Shown here in pieces: positions 6,743 to 14,994 of a stretch of DNA of 22,551 nt. The position numbers and the translations under genes are program-made. The DNA is taken from assembly GCA_965659725.1 (NCBI GenBank), contig CBFHXG010000036.1, positions 1 to 22,551 of the forward strand, written 5' to 3'. The notes beneath the pieces are model-generated. The model did not search any database, had not been told where the DNA came from, and was given only the letters and a program-made list of their open reading frames with translations. The stretch is from Phaeocystidibacter sp965659725. GTDB lineage: Bacteria > Bacteroidota > Bacteroidia > Flavobacteriales > Schleiferiaceae. How positions within the stretch are numbered: the stretch's first letter is position 1; every line of letters begins with the position of its first letter.

Positions 6743-7648
6743 TTAGAAGTAACCCTGACGCTTACGGTCTTCCATACTCGTTTCACTTCTCTTATCGTCT
6801 TCGCGATTGCCGCGTTCCGTTACTCGGGTAGATGCCACTTCTTGAATGATCTTCTCTAGATCATCGGCATCAGACGCGATACCGCCAGTAATGGTGATGT
6901 CACCAAGCGTACGGAATCGAACCATCTTCATCTCCGGCTTCTCATTCTCGCGAACAGTGATGAATTCAGATACGGGCAGCCATGAATTGTTTCTCCAGAT
7001 CACCTTGCGCTCCTTGGCAAAATAAAGTTCAGGAATGTCAATATTCTCCATCAAGATGTACTGCCAAACATCCATCTCCGTCCAGTTTGAAATAGGGAAT
7101 ACACGGAAGTGCTCACCCATTCTCTTCATCCCATTGAAGATGTTCCACAACTCAGGACGTTGGTTCTTAGGATCCCACTGACCAAAGTCATCACGGTGAG
7201 AGAAGAAACGCTCCTTGGCACGAGCTTTCTCTTCATCTCTACGCGCACCACCCATGGCAGCATCAAAATTATGCTCCTCGATGGTGTCGAGCAACGTGGT
7301 CGTTTGCAAGGCATTACGACTTGCATTTGCACCTGTTTCTTCACGTACTCTACCCTGGTCTATCGACTTCTGTACGGAACCAACAACTAGATTAGCTCCT
7401 AACTCCTTAACGAGATTGTCGCGGAATTCAATAGCCTCAGGGAAATTGTGACCCGTATCAATGTGAACCAAGGGGAACGGAATCTTCGCTGGGAAGAATG
7501 CCTTCTTCGCAAGGTGTGTTAAAACGATCGAATCCTTTCCTCCCGAAAACAGGATAGCTGGATTATCGAATTGAGCATAGACCTCGCGGATCACATAGAT
7601 CGCTTCGGCTTCTAGCTCCTTCAGGTGAGTAAGGTGATATTGACTCAT
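6743..7648 (-). CDS. cysD: Sulfate adenylyltransferase subunit 2
   Basis: CysD is the catalytic adenylyltransferase subunit that forms APS. It belongs to the PP-loop (N-type ATP pyrophosphatase) family, seen as SGGKDS at residues 35-40, followed by VHIDTGHNFPE and the family-typical RRDEEKARAKER segment; it ends MEDRKRQGYF, almost the same as E. coli CysD. The ATG at 7648 (301 residues, MSQYHLTHLKELEAEA) is preferred over an in-frame TTG two codons earlier because the family begins close to the THL motif. A 53-base gap separates it from cysC, within which CATCTTTG, one base off the -7 consensus, could be a weak internal promoter. Confidence 0.96.
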   Translation of the reverse strand: MSQYHLTHLKELEAEAIYVIREVYAQFDNPAILFSGGKDSIVLTHLAKKAFFPAKIPFPLVHIDTGHNFPEAIEFRDNLVKELGANLVVGSVQKSIDQGRVREETGANASRNALQTTTLLDTIEEHNFDAAMGGARRDEEKARAKERFFSHRDDFGQWDPKNQRPELWNIFNGMKRMGEHFRVFPISNWTEMDVWQYILMENIDIPELYFAKERKVIWRNNSWLPVSEFITVRENEKPEMKMVRFRTLGDITITGGIASDADDLEKIIQEVASTRVTERGNREDDKRSETSMEDRKRQGYF

Positions 7649-7701
7649 TTTCAATCTATTTCAGCGGCAAAGATGCAAAATCCTACCTATTCTATATACT
7701 T

Positions 7702-8298
7702 TTAGATTAATCTTTTCGACTCGAGATAGTCAAGGACTTTTGAAACACTTGCCTCCAGGTCTTCCTTGTCCGTATGAAGATGAATATCAGGCGATTCAGG
7801 TGCTTCAAAAGGCGAAGTAATTCCTGTAAAGTCGGGTATCTCACCGGCTCTTGCCTTCTTGTACAATCCCTTCACATCTCGCTGTTCACATACCTCAAGT
7901 GGACAGTCTACAAAGATCTCGATAAAAGAATCCTTTCCCACCGTTCTGCGCACCTTATTCCTGTCGGCCTTAAACGGAGAAACAAAGGCTGTCAATACGA
8001 TCAATCCCGCATCGACCATGAGGTTGGACACCTCTCCTATCCTTCTAATGTTCTCCTCTCTTCCTTGATCAGAGAAATCGAGATCGGCATTCAACCCACC
8101 CCTTACATTATCTCCATCGAGTATGTAGGTGTGCTTCTTTCTCTCATAAAGCACTTTTTCCACTGCATTTGCTACAGTGCTCTTTCCAGAGCCCGACAAA
8201 CCTGTGAACCACATCACGAATGAGCGATGGCCCTTTACCTCTCCGCGCATGGAGCGGTCAATATCGTGAACTTGTGGTATGACAATTACTTTAGACAT
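7702..8298 (-). CDS. cysC: Adenylyl-sulfate (APS) kinase
   Basis: CysC phosphorylates APS to 3'-phosphoadenosine 5'-phosphosulfate (PAPS), the activated sulfate used by reductases and sulfotransferases. The 198-residue protein has Walker A GLSGSGKST (33-41), DGDN (61-64), FVSPFKADR (105-113, with S107 matching the serine phosphorylated in E. coli CysC) and the substrate-binding stretch KGLYKKARAGEIPDFTGI. All key residues are intact. The ATG at 8298 is preferred over a TTG at 8307: it gives a single-base gap to the preceding permease gene (which stops at 8300), a common sign of coupled translation. Confidence 0.96.
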   Translation of the reverse strand: MSKVIVIPQVHDIDRSMRGEVKGHRSFVMWFTGLSGSGKSTVANAVEKVLYERKKHTYILDGDNVRGGLNADLDFSDQGREENIRRIGEVSNLMVDAGLIVLTAFVSPFKADRNKVRRTVGKDSFIEIFVDCPLEVCEQRDVKGLYKKARAGEIPDFTGITSPFEAPESPDIHLHTDKEDLEASVSKVLDYLESKRLI

Positions 8299-8299
8299 G

Positions 8300-10084
8300 T
8301 TATCCAATTAATAGGTCGTATCGCAAAACGAGATAAGCTAGAATTGCGAATATATAAATGAAGGTCAGTGGAGCACCCACCTTCATAAAATCACTGCTTT
8401 TATATCCTCCAGGCCCATATACCATCAAATTGGTCTGATAACTCACCGGCGTCAGGAAGGAAGCCGATGCACCATACGCCAGGGCCAAATAGAATGGAGT
8501 ACCATCAACTCCTGATTGTTCCACCAAGGCGGCGACGATCGGGAAGGCAATGGCTACGGCGGCTACATTGGTCACGAAGCTCGTCAATGCTACAGTTAGC
8601 AGCATTATAGCAACGAGTATGGTCAACGGGTTGGCCGTTTCCAAGAATGAAACCATCGATCCACTGATCCACTCTGCCGTTCCTGTATGAATGAGCGTAG
8701 TGCCCAACGCAACGGCGGATACAAGTATGACCAACAGATCTGAATTCACATCCTTTCTCAGGTCTTGAGCTGTAAACAACCCAAAACTGGCTAAGAGTGT
8801 CATAACGATCAACAGGAATGTAAATAAGTCGATATACCCCATGAACAGTGTAGCGAGGGCGATGAGGGAACCTAAACCAACCCACTTCTTCTCCGGTTTT
8901 CCGTTCACATCGATCCGCTCCATGAATGAAACGGTATAGAGGTGTTTATTGGACTGTATCACCGACTTGAATCGCGATCCTGTAGTGAGCAAAAGTAAGT
9001 CACCATACTCCAATACTACATCTCCAATCCTTCCACCCAACTTCTGCCCATCGCGGTGTACGGCAACAATAGCCGCATCAAAACGCTCACGGAAATTGGT
9101 ATCTCGAACTTTCTTTCCGGCAAGGTCTGATGTGATGGGTATCAAAACCTCCACTACCTCTAAGACTTCTGATGTGGCAAACTTTTCACGTTTAGGGATC
9201 TCCAAGCCATTCTCATCTTTCAATAGCTCAACGATCCTATCCACATCGCCTGCAAAATAGAGAAGGTCGTCTGCTACTAGGACTTCATCTGGAGATACGG
9301 GAGAAAGCAGGCGGCCTTTGCGATAGATCTCCGCCAGGAATACACCATCAAGATTACGAAGGCCCGCTTCGGATATCGTTTTACCCACTTTGTCACTGCT
9401 CGCTAAAAGCTGTGTCTCAACAATATATTCTCTTCTGTTGGACTCAAAATCTTCGAGTACATCCTTCCTATCGGATAGCCATCCAAATCCGAAAACGGAT
9501 AAATAAAGTACACCTAGCACTGTGACGATCAAACCAGGAATGAGGAAATCACTGAATCCCAACGGCGTTAGGTCATTCGCTTCTAGTAAACCATTCAGGA
9601 CAAGGTTGGTAGATGTACCGATAACGGTTATCGTTCCGCCCAAGGTTGCTGCAAAACTCAAAGGCATCAAAAAACGAGAAGGTGAAAGATTTCGCTTTCT
9701 GGACCAATCGTATACGTAAGGGATCATCAAGGCAACGATCGGTGTATTGTTAACTACGGATGACAAGGCGGCAACGGAGCTTGTCATTCCGATCAAGAAA
9801 CGCCTTGGTGAGCGGATATTCTTAAACAGCTTGTCCATCAACCCAAGCAAGTTGAAGTGCTTGCGCAGAGCGGATGTTATAAAAATCAACAGGAAGATGG
9901 TGAGGATGGACTTGTTGCTGAGTGCATCGAGCAACAGATCCAGTGGCATGATACCCGATAGAACTAGTGCAAGGGTTGTCCACCCAAAGACAAGGGTTGG
10001 TTTAAATCGTTGTACGAATAAACTAACGGTAATGACCAACAAAGCGGTCAGCAGCACATAATGTGTCACCGATTCTTCTACCAT
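8300..10084 (-). CDS. SLC13-family permease with two RCK-C (TrkA-C) domains, probable sulfate importer
   Basis: A 594-residue inner-membrane transporter. Membrane helices fill residues about 8-200 and 395-594; between them are two cytoplasmic TrkA-C/RCK-C domains (about 217-291 and 308-378). Both halves carry the divalent-anion-symporter signatures: VNNTPIVALMIP (111-122) and GTSTNLVLNGLL (156-167) in the first, and SYQTNLMVYGPGGYKSSDF in the second. Proteins of this type use a cation gradient to take up sulfate or dicarboxylates. Its position one base ahead of cysC and in the same operon as cysDN makes sulfate the likely substrate, by inference. Its ATG at 10084 overlaps the end of the oxidoreductase gene by seven bases. 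Confidence 0.9.
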   Translation of the reverse strand: MVEESVTHYVLLTALLVITVSLFVQRFKPTLVFGWTTLALVLSGIMPLDLLLDALSNKSILTIFLLIFITSALRKHFNLLGLMDKLFKNIRSPRRFLIGMTSSVAALSSVVNNTPIVALMIPYVYDWSRKRNLSPSRFLMPLSFAATLGGTITVIGTSTNLVLNGLLEANDLTPLGFSDFLIPGLIVTVLGVLYLSVFGFGWLSDRKDVLEDFESNRREYIVETQLLASSDKVGKTISEAGLRNLDGVFLAEIYRKGRLLSPVSPDEVLVADDLLYFAGDVDRIVELLKDENGLEIPKREKFATSEVLEVVEVLIPITSDLAGKKVRDTNFRERFDAAIVAVHRDGQKLGGRIGDVVLEYGDLLLLTTGSRFKSVIQSNKHLYTVSFMERIDVNGKPEKKWVGLGSLIALATLFMGYIDLFTFLLIVMTLLASFGLFTAQDLRKDVNSDLLVILVSAVALGTTLIHTGTAEWISGSMVSFLETANPLTILVAIMLLTVALTSFVTNVAAVAIAFPIVAALVEQSGVDGTPFYLALAYGASASFLTPVSYQTNLMVYGPGGYKSSDFMKVGAPLTFIYIFAILAYLVLRYDLLIG

Positions 10085-11106
10085 CCGTACTTATCGCGTT
10101 CTTGATAAATACGTTCGATGATGTCTACCACCTTCAACCCTTCCAAGGCGTTGGTGGTAATAGTGGTCTTCCCCCTGAGTGTATCCACCACATTCTCGAT
10201 CACAAAACCATGGTTGGCCGCTGATCCTTTATACGGACCGTAATCGTTAGGTGGATTTGACGGTGCCAATGCTGGCATTTCGTAACCTTCGATGTGGCAA
10301 TGAACCACCTCATTCATGTACTGGCCTGCCACCTTTACACTCCCCTTCTCACCTATAATGGTGATAGTACTCTCTAGGTTCTTGTCCCAAACACTGGTTG
10401 AGTAGTGAAAACTGCCTCTTCCTCCTTTTACAAAGTCGAATTGAACTAGACCAGAGTCTTCAAACTCTATGATGTCCTGGTGATTGAAATTAGAGAATCG
10501 TCCTGAAATATTCTTCACATCACCAAATAGCCAATACATGATGTCTACAAAGTGACTGAATTGAGTGAATAGCGTTCCTCCGTCCATTTGAACGGTTCCG
10601 TGCCATTTGTCTTGATGATAGTATCGTTCATCTCGGTTCCAGTAGCAATCGATATCCACTAAGTAGATCTCCCCTAGCTTACCTTCTGAAACGATCTCTT
10701 TAAGCCATTTTGAAGGTGGTGAGTATCTATTCTGCATCACACCGAAAACGAGTTTTCCCTTTTCGAGTGAGGTATGAATGACCTGTTCAGCATCTACCTT
10801 GTGAAGGGCCAGCGGCTTTTCGATAACTACATGATGACCTTCTTTGATAGCGGTAATCGCCTGACTAGCATGCAAGCCATTGGGAGTCGCAATACAAACC
10901 ACATCGATATCGGAATGCGCTTCAAGCATGGATTTCATGGAGTCGTAATGCGGCACATTATGTTCACCAACCGATGTATCAATATCACACGTTGCGATCA
11001 ACTCTGCCCCATTGTGCTCTTGAATGATATGAGCATGACGCTTGCCTATGCGGCCCATACCACAAACAGCAAAACGTACCGGTCTATCTGAAATAGTTGC
11101 TACCAT
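10078..11106 (-). CDS. Gfo/Idh/MocA-family NAD(P)-dependent oxidoreductase
   Basis: A 342-residue sugar-type dehydrogenase. The N-terminal Rossmann fold has GMGRIGKRHAHII (16-28); the family EKP motif is at 96-98 (VIEKPLAL); and the C-terminal catalytic sheet has DGGTLFTQFSHFVDIMYWLF starting at residue 175, where H185 and D188 are probable active-site residues. The WHGT-x-DGGTLFTQ arrangement resembles the WlbA/WbpB group, which oxidises UDP-N-acetyl-hexosaminuronates, but substrate cannot be fixed from sequence. It is the first gene of the sulfate-activation cluster and overlaps the SLC13 gene by seven bases, so they are probably translated together. A 49-base AT-rich gap separates it from pdxH upstream. 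Confidence 0.9.
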   Translation of the reverse strand: MVATISDRPVRFAVCGMGRIGKRHAHIIQEHNGAELIATCDIDTSVGEHNVPHYDSMKSMLEAHSDIDVVCIATPNGLHASQAITAIKEGHHVVIEKPLALHKVDAEQVIHTSLEKGKLVFGVMQNRYSPPSKWLKEIVSEGKLGEIYLVDIDCYWNRDERYYHQDKWHGTVQMDGGTLFTQFSHFVDIMYWLFGDVKNISGRFSNFNHQDIIEFEDSGLVQFDFVKGGRGSFHYSTSVWDKNLESTITIIGEKGSVKVAGQYMNEVVHCHIEGYEMPALAPSNPPNDYGPYKGSAANHGFVIENVVDTLRGKTTITTNALEGLKVVDIIERIYQERDKYGW

Positions 11107-11155
11107 GAGCTGGCTAAATTATAAAAATCTATTAAATCGATAGGATAAAAGATTT

Positions 11156-11800
11156 TCAAGGTGCCAAACGCTCTAGGATCCAGTGTCCATCTCGTTTAGC
11201 ATATCTTAATCTATCGTGTAAACGGCTCTCTCTTCCCTGCCAGAATTCGATACTTTCGGGAATTACGCCAAATCCACCCCAGAAATCCGGACAATCTGGT
11301 CCTTCTGCGCCGTATTTCGCTGCATTCGTCTGCACCGTTTGCTCTAGCGAACTTCTTCCATCGATTACCCTACTTTGAGGTGAGCTCAACGCGCCTATCT
11401 GACTACCAACGGGTCGTTCTTTGAAATACGACTGATTGGCTTCTTTCGAGAGCTTATTCACCCTACCTGTTACGCGAATCTGTCTTTCATGATCGGGCCA
11501 ATAGAATAGCAAAGAGGCCATTGGATTCTTGGCAAGGTCTTGCCCCTTCTTACTTTCATAGTTCGTGAAGAAGGTGAAAACTCCTTTTTCTATTCCTTTA
11601 AGAAGAACGATACGAGCATCAGGCACGCCCAAACCATCAGCGGTAGCGAGTGTCATCGCAGTGGCATCTGGCCTACCGGTCCCCTTCCATTCAGCAAACC
11701 AATCTTCAAAAAGTTCCATAGGATCAGACGATACCTCGGATTCTAGTAGTTGTCCTTTTGTATACTCTCTGCGGGCTTTTCTAAGTTCGTGGTCTTTCAT
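11156..11800 (-). CDS. pdxH: Pyridoxamine 5'-phosphate oxidase
   Basis: PdxH is an FMN enzyme that oxidises pyridoxine or pyridoxamine 5'-phosphate to pyridoxal 5'-phosphate. The 214-residue protein has the FMN-binding region ARIVLLKGIEKGVFTFFTN (62-80), RPVGSQIGALSSPQS (129-143) and the C-terminal signature IEFWQGRESRLHDR (184-197), ending ERLAP as is usual. The ATG at 11800 (MKDHELRKARREYTKG) is chosen over the in-frame ATG at 11836 because the family starts shortly before the RREYTKG motif and because it leaves 58 bases free between this gene and the divergent algH. It might be transcribed into the sulfate operon, since only 49 bases separate them and no terminator is seen. Confidence 0.95.
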   Translation of the reverse strand: MKDHELRKARREYTKGQLLESEVSSDPMELFEDWFAEWKGTGRPDATAMTLATADGLGVPDARIVLLKGIEKGVFTFFTNYESKKGQDLAKNPMASLLFYWPDHERQIRVTGRVNKLSKEANQSYFKERPVGSQIGALSSPQSRVIDGRSSLEQTVQTNAAKYGAEGPDCPDFWGGFGVIPESIEFWQGRESRLHDRLRYAKRDGHWILERLAP

Positions 11801-11858
11801 ATCGTAAAAATCACGCTTTAAGTTGGATATAAACAATGCTCACCCTAATTTGGATTCG

Positions 11859-12410
11859 ATGGAAAAGCCAAAATCCGGAAGCATATTACTCGCCGAACCC
11901 TTCCTGGGTGATCCTAACTTTGATCGAAGTGTCGTTTTCTTGACCGAACACAACGATGAAGGTACGGTAGGTTATGTACTTAACCGCCCGTTGGATCTAA
12001 AAATACAGGCGCTAGTGTCCGACTTTCCAGACTTCGATACACCGGTCTTTTCAGGCGGCCCTGTTGAACAAGAGAATCTCTATTTCCTTCATTCCAGACC
12101 CGACATCTTCGATCAGTGTATCAAAATTACGGAAACGGTGTATTGGGGAGGAGATTTTGAGCTCCTAAAAGAATCTTTGAAATTGGGAAGGATTGCTCCA
12201 AATGAGATTCGGTTCTTCCTTGGCTATTCCGGTTGGGGATCAGATCAACTTTACAGTGAGCTTGCTGAGAAGTCATGGACCGTCCTCCCTCCCGACACCC
12301 TAGACATCTTCAATACCAAAAGTGAAGAGCTTTGGCGCTCGGCCATCAAGAATTTGGGTGGAGATTATAAGCTTTGGGCAAATGCGCCTTCCGATCCACT
12401 CTTGAATTAA
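11859..12410 (+). CDS. YqgE/AlgH family protein (DUF179)
   Basis: A 183-residue protein with the complete DUF179 pattern: GSILLAEPFLGDPNFDRSVV (7-26), LTEHNDEGTVGYVLNRPL (28-45), FSGGPVEQ, and GYSGWGSDQLYSEL with the tail SWTVLPPD. The family is widespread and its biochemical role is unsettled; AlgH was named for an effect on alginate expression in Pseudomonas, which should not be carried over. The ATG at 11859 is preferred to an in-frame TTG at 11823, since the family begins a few residues before the GxLLxA motif and the TTG would overlap the pdxH control region. A TTTG lies six bases before the ATG, a partial -7 match. It is convergent with the next gene, seven bases apart. Confidence 0.93.
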   Translation: MEKPKSGSILLAEPFLGDPNFDRSVVFLTEHNDEGTVGYVLNRPLDLKIQALVSDFPDFDTPVFSGGPVEQENLYFLHSRPDIFDQCIKITETVYWGGDFELLKESLKLGRIAPNEIRFFLGYSGWGSDQLYSELAEKSWTVLPPDTLDIFNTKSEELWRSAIKNLGGDYKLWANAPSDPLLN

Positions 12411-12417
12411 CTGATCC

Positions 12418-13272
12418 TTATTGGACCGGAGAGGGTCGCATCGAAAGGTTGAGCTTCGCAATCACTTCCTTTGCCTTATCATTGCCATAGGTCTTCTTGC
12501 GATATTGACCGACCCATTGAATACCTCGCATGGAATTGGTAAGCCAAACCTCATCTGCTCTCTGCAGATCAAATGGACTGAACCCCTTCTCCTCTACTTC
12601 TAGACCCCATGATTGGGTGTATTTGATAACGTGCTTGCGCATGATACCGCGAAGGGCCCCGCTCTCCAACGGTGGAGTGATCAATTTATCACCCTGAAGC
12701 ATGAAGATATTGCTTGACGTAGCCTCTACAACGTGTTTATCCGAGTTGATCAGCAACACATCATCCAGTTCGTTTTCCTTGGCGTAGATCCCAGCTAGCG
12801 TGTAGAGCAAGGCATTGGTAGTCTTCAAGTTACTCAACATGCTCTTTGGGACTTCGTGATCCTTGTAAACATCTACCTTCAGACCTTCTCTATTCAACTC
12901 GAACTCGGCATCCGGCCATTGTTCTGCCTGAACGATGAATCCCATGTTGACATTGCCTATTGGTGTATACTTTCCTTCGGCATCGCGATAGATGGTCAAT
13001 CGGACACGTGCGGCGCCCGTTTCGATATGAGTAGCCTTGAGTGTTTCTAGCATTTGCTCTTCGAGGAACTCTGGCGACCAATCTAATGGGATCTCCATGC
13101 GCAGGATACGCATGGTAGCCATCGCTCGGAAATAATGATCTTCCCAATTCAGGAATGTATTCCCATTGTATTTAACAGTTTCGAAGATGGCATCTCCATA
13201 CTGAATAGGTCGGAAATCAGCCCTGAATGGAACTGCTTCTATATCGAGGATTTCTCCATTGTGATTGATCAT
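12418..13272 (-). CDS. Class IV PLP-dependent aminotransferase (aminodeoxychorismate lyase/BCAT-like)
   Basis: A 284-residue fold-type IV PLP enzyme. YGDAIFETVKYNG (25-37) is the N-terminal signature, SNLKTTNALL includes the probable PLP lysine K150, and VVEATSSNIFML (181-192) and GALRGIMR (205-212) form the phosphate-binding and active-site part. The family contains branched-chain and D-amino-acid aminotransferases and aminodeoxychorismate lyase (PabC). Length and the YGDAIFET motif lean to the PabC-like side, but no folate gene is near to support it. The ATG at 13272 is chosen because upstream in-frame starts run into a terminator hairpin, and a promoter box ends four bases before it. Confidence 0.9.
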   Translation of the reverse strand: MINHNGEILDIEAVPFRADFRPIQYGDAIFETVKYNGNTFLNWEDHYFRAMATMRILRMEIPLDWSPEFLEEQMLETLKATHIETGAARVRLTIYRDAEGKYTPIGNVNMGFIVQAEQWPDAEFELNREGLKVDVYKDHEVPKSMLSNLKTTNALLYTLAGIYAKENELDDVLLINSDKHVVEATSSNIFMLQGDKLITPPLESGALRGIMRKHVIKYTQSWGLEVEEKGFSPFDLQRADEVWLTNSMRGIQWVGQYRKKTYGNDKAKEVIAKLNLSMRPSPVQ

Positions 13273-13276
13273 ACGG

Positions 13277-13284
13277 CAAAGGTA
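13277..13284 (-). promoter_or_regulatory. TAnnTTTG -7 box directly before the aminotransferase gene
   Basis: On the minus strand TACCTTTG (13284-13277) ends four bases before the ATG at 13272. A TTTTG about 24 bases upstream is farther than the usual -33 spacing. Predicted transcription would start at about the start codon. Confidence 0.45.
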
Positions 13285-13296
13285 CATAGGAAGCAT

Positions 13297-13330
13297 AAAA
13301 AAACCGCCCAAAACCGAAGTCTTGGACGGT
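13297..13330 (-). terminator. Rho-independent terminator after the T9SS hydrolase gene
   Basis: On the minus strand ACCGTCCA (13330-13323) pairs with TGGGCGGT (13310-13303), with one U:G wobble, followed by a run of seven T (13303-13297, the first being the last stem base). It lies 23 bases after the hydrolase stop and just upstream of the aminotransferase promoter. Confidence 0.85.
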
Positions 13331-13353
13331 CAATCCTAGGTTGATTGAAAACC

Positions 13354-14937
13354 TTAATAAACAGTCAAGCGCGAAGTACCGGTCAATGAACCGCTCTTCA
13401 CCTGAACGATATAAACTCCAGGTGACCAGCTATCCGTAGATACACGGAAATCCATAGAGTTAGGGTTCAAGCTTGTCACTTGTCTGCCTGTAATATCAAG
13501 AACACGAACACTCTCGATCTTTTCTGTACTTCTGATGCGGAAATCACCATCCGTTGGATTCGGATACATGTTGAAATCAACCGTTGCAGGCTCTTGAACA
13601 GAGATGTCGTTTGCATCCAACACCGACTTCATACCAGGAATGATAAAGTTGATTACCGTATCGATGTATGCCAAACTTTGCGCCTTGTTATTCGGGTTGG
13701 TCTCGTTCGCTCCCAATGGATCGCTCGGATCCCAGAAGTCCCAAGGGTTTGAGTTCACAGCAAATGGCAAGTTTGGATCTGCCGGCGGAATGCTGATCGG
13801 ATAGATACCACTGAACTTACCTGGGTTAGCAGGGTGATTCCTCGCTATATCCCATTCAGCAACACCTGTATACGGCTCTCGCATGAATACGTAGTTGTTG
13901 AAATTCTGGTTAGCCATCTTCACAGCACGGAAACTACCCGCTACCGCTACAACATCCCAGAATTGTCCGTTAACTGGAACACGTACCATACCTGAATCGT
14001 ACGGCGCATAGAAGTCATACTGACTGTGAACGCTCAACATTGGAACATCGCCTGGCTCGAGCCAAGACTCATCGCCGAGTGCACCACCGAGGTTGATAAC
14101 CGCGCTTACGTGATCAGGAATTCCTGGAAGGTTCTCGATGTTACGGCCCGGATCATTGAAATCGATGATCGCTAAACCGTTGGTATCCTGACCTGTAATG
14201 GTCGCTTTACCACCGTATCCATTCCAGTCACCCACCACTGCAGTATCTACATATGGATCACCTGGGGATACCGTTCCACCGAAAATACCCGTTGTTCCTT
14301 GATACTGGAACTTAGGGATTGCAGTTACCTCAGCATACTTATCGAGCGTAGCATATGCAAAGGTGATGTAACCACCAGAACCCTGGCCTAACAACATGAT
14401 GTTGTTACCGTCGATCCCGAATGGATCACCTTGAAGCTCCGCTGCACGCATGAAGCGAACCGCGTTCTTAGCATCTTGTACAGCGTTATAAACGGCCATC
14501 AAGTTAGAACCACGACGAAGGTCTAAGTTCTGCGTATTGTCTGGCTGCCAACCCAAGCGGTAAGTTACCGAAGCGGCAACATAGCCACGCTTAGCTAAGC
14601 GAGTACAGATCTCTACCGCAGCACTATCTGTCTTATCTCCCATTGGCGAAACCAATCCCTTTGGAAGGAAAGAACCCGTGTGGAAATAGAGTACCACTGG
14701 ACGATCGGTTTCCGTATCCACTGCTGGACTCGGCATGTATACGTCCATGAATAATGGAATAACACGCGGGCCACCAAGTGCCTGTGGAACGTAGGCACTG
14801 AAGTTCTGCCCGTACGGCGTGTTCGCCTGTACCACGATATCAGCGTCTGTGAAGATCTCGTCCACATAACGTGTTTGCGCCGAAGCGCCAATAGAGCCGA
14901 CAGCTATAAGGCCGGCGAGGAGTAATGACTTATTCAT
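13354..14937 (-). CDS. Secreted alpha/beta hydrolase (carboxylesterase-like) with T9SS type A sorting domain
   Basis: About 527 residues from the ATG at 14937. The N terminus MNKSLLLAGLIAVGSIGASA is a clear signal peptide with cleavage expected before QTRYVDE; two further in-frame ATGs at 14943 and 14949 add only four residues. The middle is alpha/beta-hydrolase-like: VVLYFHTGSFLP in the oxyanion-hole region, YVAASVTYRLGW, and the nucleophile elbow IMLLGQGSGGY; the acid may lie in SVHSQYDFYAPYDSG. The last 75 residues (MYPNPTDGDFRI to SRLTVY) are a T9SS type A sorting domain, so the protein should be exported through the outer membrane and attached or released. The elbow has glycine at the usual serine position (see findings), so activity is uncertain. 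It follows a TonB receptor gene after 57 bases. Confidence 0.85.
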   Translation of the reverse strand: MNKSLLLAGLIAVGSIGASAQTRYVDEIFTDADIVVQANTPYGQNFSAYVPQALGGPRVIPLFMDVYMPSPAVDTETDRPVVLYFHTGSFLPKGLVSPMGDKTDSAAVEICTRLAKRGYVAASVTYRLGWQPDNTQNLDLRRGSNLMAVYNAVQDAKNAVRFMRAAELQGDPFGIDGNNIMLLGQGSGGYITFAYATLDKYAEVTAIPKFQYQGTTGIFGGTVSPGDPYVDTAVVGDWNGYGGKATITGQDTNGLAIIDFNDPGRNIENLPGIPDHVSAVINLGGALGDESWLEPGDVPMLSVHSQYDFYAPYDSGMVRVPVNGQFWDVVAVAGSFRAVKMANQNFNNYVFMREPYTGVAEWDIARNHPANPGKFSGIYPISIPPADPNLPFAVNSNPWDFWDPSDPLGANETNPNNKAQSLAYIDTVINFIIPGMKSVLDANDISVQEPATVDFNMYPNPTDGDFRIRSTEKIESVRVLDITGRQVTSLNPNSMDFRVSTDSWSPGVYIVQVKSGSLTGTSRLTVY

Positions 14938-14994
14938 AGGCATTTGCATTTATTCGTCAGTTAATATACTCAAAAAGTGCTTTTAATTCGATTT

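Noticed and set aside
7774..8223. A 149-residue plus-strand frame opposite cysC
   Set aside because: Entirely antisense to an intact, well-conserved cysC; no family resemblance.
11823..11858. TTG start extending the YqgE/AlgH protein by 12 residues
   Set aside because: The family starts just before GSILLAEP; the ATG at 11859 fits better and leaves room for control of the divergent pdxH.
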